A stretch of DNA of 12,297 nt from NCBI GenBank assembly GCA_028565635.1, contig JAOXYB010046292.1:1-12297 (forward strand), written 5' to 3'. This document shows, piece after piece, positions 7,521 through 12,297 of the stretch; within the stretch, counting starts at the first letter, position 1; each line of letters opens with the position of its first letter. The translations under genes and the position numbers were made by a program. The notes beneath the pieces were generated by a model. The model had not been told where the DNA came from and made no database searches. It saw only the letters and a list, made by a program, of their open reading frames with translations. The DNA comes from Phoronis ovalis (taxonomy: Eukaryota; Phoronida; Phoronidae).

Positions 7521-9606
7521 TTTTTTAAATTCAGCAGTGTCTTTTGATGAAAGCGATACTTTGACCTCTCATCCAAGAACCATTACTTGCCGGTATGGCT
7601 CAGTTCTATAGAAGTATATGACTATGCAAGCATTTGGAAAATGTAGACATAGGATCGAGCAATTAAAATATATATTAAAATGCTTATTTTAAAATAATTC
7701 CTACATGCAAGTATCACATAAAAATGGTAAGCAAATGTACCACTAATTTACCATTGTTATAAATTATTTTTATATTTTGAAAACAATAAGAATTAATTCA
7801 TTATTCAGAGAGGGCCCTCTGTACATCATCCATAAAATGAGGAAATTAATAATTACATTTAAGTATACTACGATCACCATGGTTTCAATTGTATTTGATA
7901 CAGTATTCAATGCTTGACGGACTAAAAATAATTGTTATTAAATGCATAATTGGTATGATTAATGTAGAAAACAGAACTTCAACAAAAGCGACCACTGCCA
8001 GAAGAAAGATTAACTATAACAATAAAACTTGATCATTAAAACCTAATCCCACATATGACGCACTACCTGGTAAACATTAATTAAAAGTCTTACCATCACT
8101 ATGATATGTCTAAATACTACGCTTGTTATATCTTTCACCAAAACAAACTTTCTGCTATGACCGTTCAGTTTAGTTAATATTTTCTGATTGCAAATATTGG
8201 TGCCAAATATAGTTGTTATGGCAACCAATTATTTGATTTTAATTTCACCTCATTTTTACCGGAATAAAATGCTTTTCACACAAATTCAAATGAAACGTGG
8301 GCTGACACGAATGATAATAAAATTTTAATTCTAGTGATTCTGGATGTGCGTTAGGTTATTTTCACAGCAGAAAAATCTGAATTGGTTTTGATCAACTCGC
8401 TGCCTATGGTGACAGCTTATGAATTTTTATACTAGCTTGGAGCTGAGAACACGTTTATTGCCTGGTATATGTAGTGCGTAAGAAAAATATTTGTCACTCA
8501 TGCAAGATCTGAATAAGTGTATACAGATTTGGGATATACTTGTGAAGTGTAGTTTGTGTAAAGAACAGCAAGGCACTTTTTTTGTTCAGCCATTTTTTGT
8601 AAACAAAACTGAGCAATTCAAAGATTCTGTCATTCTATCATGTAGATCAATTACCAATTGAAGAAGGATCGACTACTCGTCCATAAATTCCATGAGAAAT
8701 TCATAGCCAGTGAACAAAGTCTGAATGTATCTTCATACCAGTAGAGATGCGTAAAAACAAAACGCAGCAAGTGCCAACGTTTTGATATTTTAACAATGGT
8801 TTCAGAAGACACCTACCAGAACTCAAACTTTCCACAATTACATAATTTTAAAACATTGAAATTATTTCGAAATTCCAGATCATTAAACAACAACCTACAA
8901 GAGCAAAAATTGAAATTATACTTATAATAGAGAAATTTTGTTTCTTTTTTATTTCAAAGTTAAACTCGTAAGAACCCAAAATTGCCAACTTTTTCGATAC
9001 TTTGCTGTGAGCAGTATAACATATAAATTTCACGTGTGTATTAAATTATTTCTTGAGATATCACGCTTACAGCGAATTTGACGCGGCGTTTAGAAATCTA
9101 TCATATATGTTCTTCTCAATAATGTACAATACAAGTATATATTTCAGGTGAATTATTTTTAAACTAGTTTATTCTGTCAACAGCTACCAATATCGTGACC
9201 ACCGTATAGTTTTTTTTTCAATTCAAATCGTCTCAGCTTTCTGGAATTTCATGAATTGCTTTTTAGTTCCTTAATATTTGTTTATCTTTTTAATTGATAT
9301 TATATATAATTTATGTAAATGTGCCCTGAAAATAAATCTGCCATGTCATTTTACATATGGTATCTCTTCCTTAATTTACATGTATTCTCTTTAGTAGGAA
9401 CATTATTATGTGAAAAAGCGTGAGAATTATTTCTAATAGGATATAAATGGTTTATAACTTTACAGGGTGACCAGAAATTAACAGAATACCCGCACCATTT
9501 TAAAAATTGTGACTTGGCATATTTGACATACAATTTTATTTTTTTCAGTACCTTGCTATTAGTCTAAGTTCAGACCCTTGTTGTATTATTTAATTTTTTT
9601 TTTGTT
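7521..9606. other. Long non-coding stretch
   Basis: About 2 kb of AT-rich sequence without a convincing gene. The short open frames on the minus strand (8043-8228, 8848-9033, 9351-9533) show no domain, splice context or coding bias. The only local structure I noted is a 12-bp palindrome, AGAGGGCCCTCT, at 7809-7820. Confidence 0.55.
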
Positions 9607-9634
9607 AAAATGTGTTATTTAAAATGTGTTATTT
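9607..9634 (+). repeat. 14-bp perfect tandem duplication
   Basis: AAAATGTGTTATTT occurs twice without a gap (9607-9620 and 9621-9634) in T-rich DNA. Confidence 0.85.
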
Positions 9635-9830
9635 TTAATTTTCTTATAGTTTTAAAACAATCTATTTAGTAAATTTATAAGATATATAGTCTGTGTTAGA
9701 GACCACCTTACTATCTGCTCTTGCCTGGTAATTTGAAAGAAATATTTTTTCAATTTGATTAAGTGTTGTTCTAAAGCTGTTGGAAACGCTGTGAGTGAGT
9801 GATTGAGGGAGTGAGTGAGTGAGTGAGAGA

Positions 9831-9834
<4 letters not shown>

Positions 9835-9873
<39 letters not shown>
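9835..9873 (+). repeat. (GA)19 microsatellite
   Basis: An uninterrupted GA run at 9835-9872, preceded by GAGT tetranucleotide repeats from about 9791. It forms the first part of the purine-rich core in the left duplication unit. Confidence 0.95.
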
Positions 9874-9875
<2 letters not shown>

Positions 9876-9913
9876 CTATTTTAGAAAAGCATTCATTTGA
9901 TTGACACTCGAAC

Positions 9914-9978
9914 AGAGAGAGGGAGAGGGAGAGAGGGGAAGGGGGAGAGGGGAAGAGGGAGAGAGGGAGGGAGAGAGA
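9914..9978 (+). repeat. Polypurine tract, 65 nt
   Basis: Only A and G on the plus strand, made of GGGAGA and GGGGAA-like words. It is the second half of the left unit's core. Confidence 0.9.
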
Positions 9979-10127
9979 TCTTCAGATGAATAAGTATGCA
10001 CCATATAATGTACATATAAAATCTACCTTATTTAAAATAAAATATTGCATCGCGGTAATTAGTTTTTCAATTTGATTAAGTGTTGTTCTAAAGCTGTTGG
10101 AAACGCTATGAGAGAGAGTGAGAGAGT

Positions 10128-10247
10128 GAGAGAGAGAGAGGGAGGGAGAGAGAGAGAGGGAGGGAGAGGGAGAGAGAGAGAGGGAGGGAGAGGGAGAGGG
10201 AGAGGGAGAGGGAGAGGGAGAGGGAGAGGGAGAGGGAGGGAGAGAGA
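10128..10247 (+). repeat. Uninterrupted polypurine tract, 120 nt, with (GGGAGA)n
   Basis: Every plus-strand base from 10128 to 10247 is A or G. The tract includes about ten hexamers of the GGGAGA type at 10175-10236. Such mirror-like purine runs can adopt triplex (H-DNA) structures. Open frames on both strands through it (Arg/Glu/Gly-rich and Ser/Pro-rich) are products of the repeat, not genes. Confidence 0.95.
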
Positions 10248-10348
10248 TCTTCAGATGAATAAGTATGCACCATATAATGTACATATAAAATATACCTTAT
10301 TTAAAATAAAATATTTCTATTTATTGCCTATTACCATGCATCGCGGTA

Positions 10349-10648
10349 CTGTAAACGTGGTTTCTTGTCACCCTGTGTAATGAATACTTAAGTCTAGTAC
10401 ATCATCAATTTTTAACATTTCATATTTCAAGTTAATATATGATACGTATAAACAATATATACGAAAGATGCAGTAAGGAAGATATTTTAACTTGGGATTA
10501 AAAATATGCACAAATATTGTAAAAGTTAGCAAGAAAAATTTATGAAAACGAAAACAACTTGAACAAATTAAATTTAGTATACTCAGCAAAATTTGTGAAG
10601 ATATCCAGAAGTAATAAAAATCTCGACACAAACATTAGTTTTGACACA
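10349..10648 (+). other. Upstream region / possible 5' UTR of the GPCR gene
   Basis: AT-rich. Two very short upstream ATG frames end before the main start (10506-10529 and 10542-10562). If they lie in the transcript they could dampen translation of the GPCR. No clear TATA box or splice acceptor can be assigned. Confidence 0.4.
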
Positions 10649-11761
10649 ATGGCAAAGAATAATACTGGCGACGATTATCTAAATGCGATTTTACACTATA
10701 CTAATCCAATAGGTATTTGTGGTCGAATTATAATTCCCGTGTTCGGCATTATTGGGAATATACTTTCGTTGTTTATATTTACGAGAAAAAGACAGCGCGG
10801 CTACGCAACGACTGTGTATTTCATCAGCATTTCGATAGCAGACACTATTATTCTATTTGATGGAGCTGTGTTCTTTATAGAGAGGCAGGCGGGAATAGGG
10901 AAATTGTTTTCCCTCTATAAAGAAACATGTGTTGCAGGGTTCGCCATAATTCGATTTGCTCAGTTTCTATCTGTATGGAGCCTGGTGGCGTTATCCGTGG
11001 ATCGTGCCATAGCGGCTACATCTCCATTCTTTATATCCATCTGTACTCGAAAACGGAGTATAATAGCTGTTGTGGTAATGACTTGTGTAAGTGCAATATA
11101 CAATATTCACCATATCTGGACTGTCGAGTCGGTGAATAAGAAGTGCGATTATGCATTTGAATACAAGACCTTTATAATTATTGATAGTTGGCTTCGTTTT
11201 GCTGTCTACTGCACAATACCTGCAATGATAATTTTTGTTTGCAACGTTTTGATAATTTCTCAATTACGTACTTACCGTCAGAGGCACAGTCGGAGAATCT
11301 CAAGACCATTCAACTCAACCACGCCCAGATACTTACCAATCACTCCACTGCTTGTGTCTATCTCATTTTTCTTTATAGTCTGCACATTACCTTACGCTGC
11401 AAATTGGATAGTTTATGCAAACAACGCAAACTACCGAGAATCGCAGTTGAGCACAATTGGCATCGACATTACATCTTTAGTTTTGTATCTGAATCATGCT
11501 GCCAATTTTTATCTTTACGTTCTTACAAGCCCACAATTTCGCGGTGAACTTAGAAGAATGTGTAGAAGAAATTTGAAATGCATATGCAGAGTTCATATCA
11601 ACAAATCAGAAAGGGCAGTTTCTAGAAAAGAACTGTATATTGATGTAAAGGGAAAAGCACCAACGAAAGAAGATGTCATTCCAAGTAATTCTGTATCGTG
11701 TGTGCAATTAACAAAGGCAAAATGTTTGCAACAACAATCAAGTTTATTATTATACATCTGA
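10649..11761 (+). CDS. Class A (rhodopsin-like) GPCR, single exon
   Basis: A 370-residue seven-helix receptor of the plasma membrane. ATG 10649 sits in a strong context (ACACAATGG); the frame is open about 90 nt further upstream but without an ATG. Visible landmarks are an N-glycosylation sequon NNT (4-6), GN at 36-37 in TM1, SIAD with Asp65 in TM2, and Cys94 at the top of TM3, paired with Cys166 in the second extracellular loop. DRA (118-120) replaces DRY. TM5 has Pro191, TM6 has CTLP (245-248), and TM7 ends NFYLY (286-290) instead of NPxxY. Helix 8 (FRGELRRMCRR) and nearby cysteines 305, 311 and 313 could be palmitoylated. TM4 lacks the usual Trp. The short third loop and the NFYLY ending resemble invertebrate peptide-receptor-like GPCRs (FMRFamide- or TRH-receptor-like annotations). 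The ligand is unknown; an orphan of an expanded family is likely. Confidence 0.9.
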   Translation: MAKNNTGDDYLNAILHYTNPIGICGRIIIPVFGIIGNILSLFIFTRKRQRGYATTVYFISISIADTIILFDGAVFFIERQAGIGKLFSLYKETCVAGFAIIRFAQFLSVWSLVALSVDRAIAATSPFFISICTRKRSIIAVVVMTCVSAIYNIHHIWTVESVNKKCDYAFEYKTFIIIDSWLRFAVYCTIPAMIIFVCNVLIISQLRTYRQRHSRRISRPFNSTTPRYLPITPLLVSISFFFIVCTLPYAANWIVYANNANYRESQLSTIGIDITSLVLYLNHAANFYLYVLTSPQFRGELRRMCRRNLKCICRVHINKSERAVSRKELYIDVKGKAPTKEDVIPSNSVSCVQLTKAKCLQQQSSLLLYI

Positions 11762-12297
11762 AACGTCATGTTTTAAAATGACATTTATGTTTTTTTTATT
11801 GTTATAGTATTTATGTGTTGAGGAATAGAAAGAATACCAGCTGTTTCGAATAATGATTATGATGGGGAAACTGTTTTATTTTAGAGATAGTGTACATAAA
11901 TGTTTTGGTTGAAATCTTTGCCAAGCACGAAATATTTTCTGCATTTTAACTTTAAAATTAATTAAATTGTTGAGACTTGAACAGAAGGAAAATGTATTGC
12001 TTCCTCAAATCGGGTCCCAGGTGTGACAGTGATCAATCACATATACGGAAACACGTATCATAAATAGCTCATAAGTAGATGGACATCCACAGTAGCAATA
12101 ATTATAATGAATCAAGAAGATTACTGACTAAGCCTTGATTTAGAATGATTGTCTGACACAACCTGACACAAAAATAATTATTTCTCAGAGGAGTTCGCAA
12201 GAATCACAATGGAAAAATGAAGTAGTCACTACTATAACCACCAGATGGCGAGGTGATGTACAGCTTTGCATTGTTGTAACCTGAGGCCCTATATATA
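11762..12297. other. GPCR 3' flank, no further gene
   Basis: AT-rich with no open frame of note. No AATAAA is visible. A variant signal ATTAAA at 11961-11966, about 200 nt after the stop, is the best polyadenylation candidate. Confidence 0.45.

Larger units (their letters stand above)
9727..10348 (+). repeat. Tandem duplication (~320 bp unit) with GA-rich cores
   Basis: A 45-bp block is identical at 9746-9790 and 10063-10107. A 69-bp block is repeated with one mismatch at 9978-10046 and 10247-10315. Both units then end in GCATCGCGGTA (10047-10057 and 10338-10348). The second unit carries 22 extra bases (10316-10337) that the first lacks. The first has a 40-nt unique piece (9874-9913) splitting its purine tract. 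Offsets of 317 at the left block and 269 at the right block show that the GA-rich cores differ in length. GGTAATT precedes both units, so the array may once have held more copies. Confidence 0.9.

Noticed and set aside
10072-10380. Arg/Glu/Gly-rich open frame on the plus strand
   Set aside because: It is a translation of the GA-rich repeat. The overlapping minus-strand frame (9982-10284, Ser/Pro-rich) is open for the same reason.
10559-10648. N-terminal extension of the GPCR from a TTG
   Set aside because: TTG is not a credible start in an animal nuclear gene. ATG 10649 has a strong context and gives a normal N-terminus.
11188-11547. 119-codon plus-strand frame inside the GPCR
   Set aside because: It overlaps the GPCR in another frame and lacks GPCR or other domain features.
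11767-11784. Hairpin right after the GPCR stop (GTCAT...ATGAC)
   Set aside because: The stem is only 5 bp with an AT core, too weak to claim a regulatory or terminator role in a eukaryote.

Overview
The window looks like nuclear DNA from an invertebrate animal. It is AT-rich with long non-coding stretches, a GT-AG intron of about 0.7 kb, microsatellites and minisatellites, a LINE (non-LTR retrotransposon) relic, a MITE-like element and a single-exon class A GPCR. Lone intronless rhodopsin-like GPCRs and this kind of repeat mix suggest a mollusc or another lophotrochozoan, possibly a bivalve. That placement is inference; nothing in the sequence proves the species.

Layout, left to right. Positions 1-2079 are non-coding, with a strong 14-bp inverted repeat at the left edge (24-63) and several short tandem or duplicated repeats (601-643, 954-1027, 1524-1567, 1833-1916). 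A two-exon gene at 2168-2514 and 3230-3506 (+) encodes a 207-residue protein with two membrane segments and a Pro/Gln/Tyr-rich tail ending in a PPSY motif. I cannot name it. Just downstream is a coding-like relic with stops (3775-4074), directly followed by a MITE-like element with 15-bp terminal inverted repeats (4093-4394). A cluster of three perfect AGGTCA half sites, two of them spaced as a DR5, lies at 5204-5241. At 6495-7082 (+) is a second, broken copy of the 2-TM/PPxY gene. It keeps the DAS..R(V/I)AG segment leading into the second membrane segment, a short intron and a terminal PPSY, but frameshifts and stops interrupt it. It abuts the 3' end of a LINE relic on the minus strand (7083-7520).

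Positions 7521-9726 show no gene. A roughly 320-bp tandem duplication carrying GA-rich purine tracts, one of them 120 nt uninterrupted, fills 9727-10348. The right end holds an intronless class A GPCR (10649-11761, +, 370 residues). Its transmembrane landmarks are mostly intact, but NPxxY is replaced by NFYLY and DRY by DRA.

The two intact genes show no evident functional link. The clearest relationship in the window is between the 2-TM/PPxY gene and its decayed downstream copy, which points to a local tandem family. No bacterial-type operon, CRISPR array, tRNA or rRNA gene is visible.
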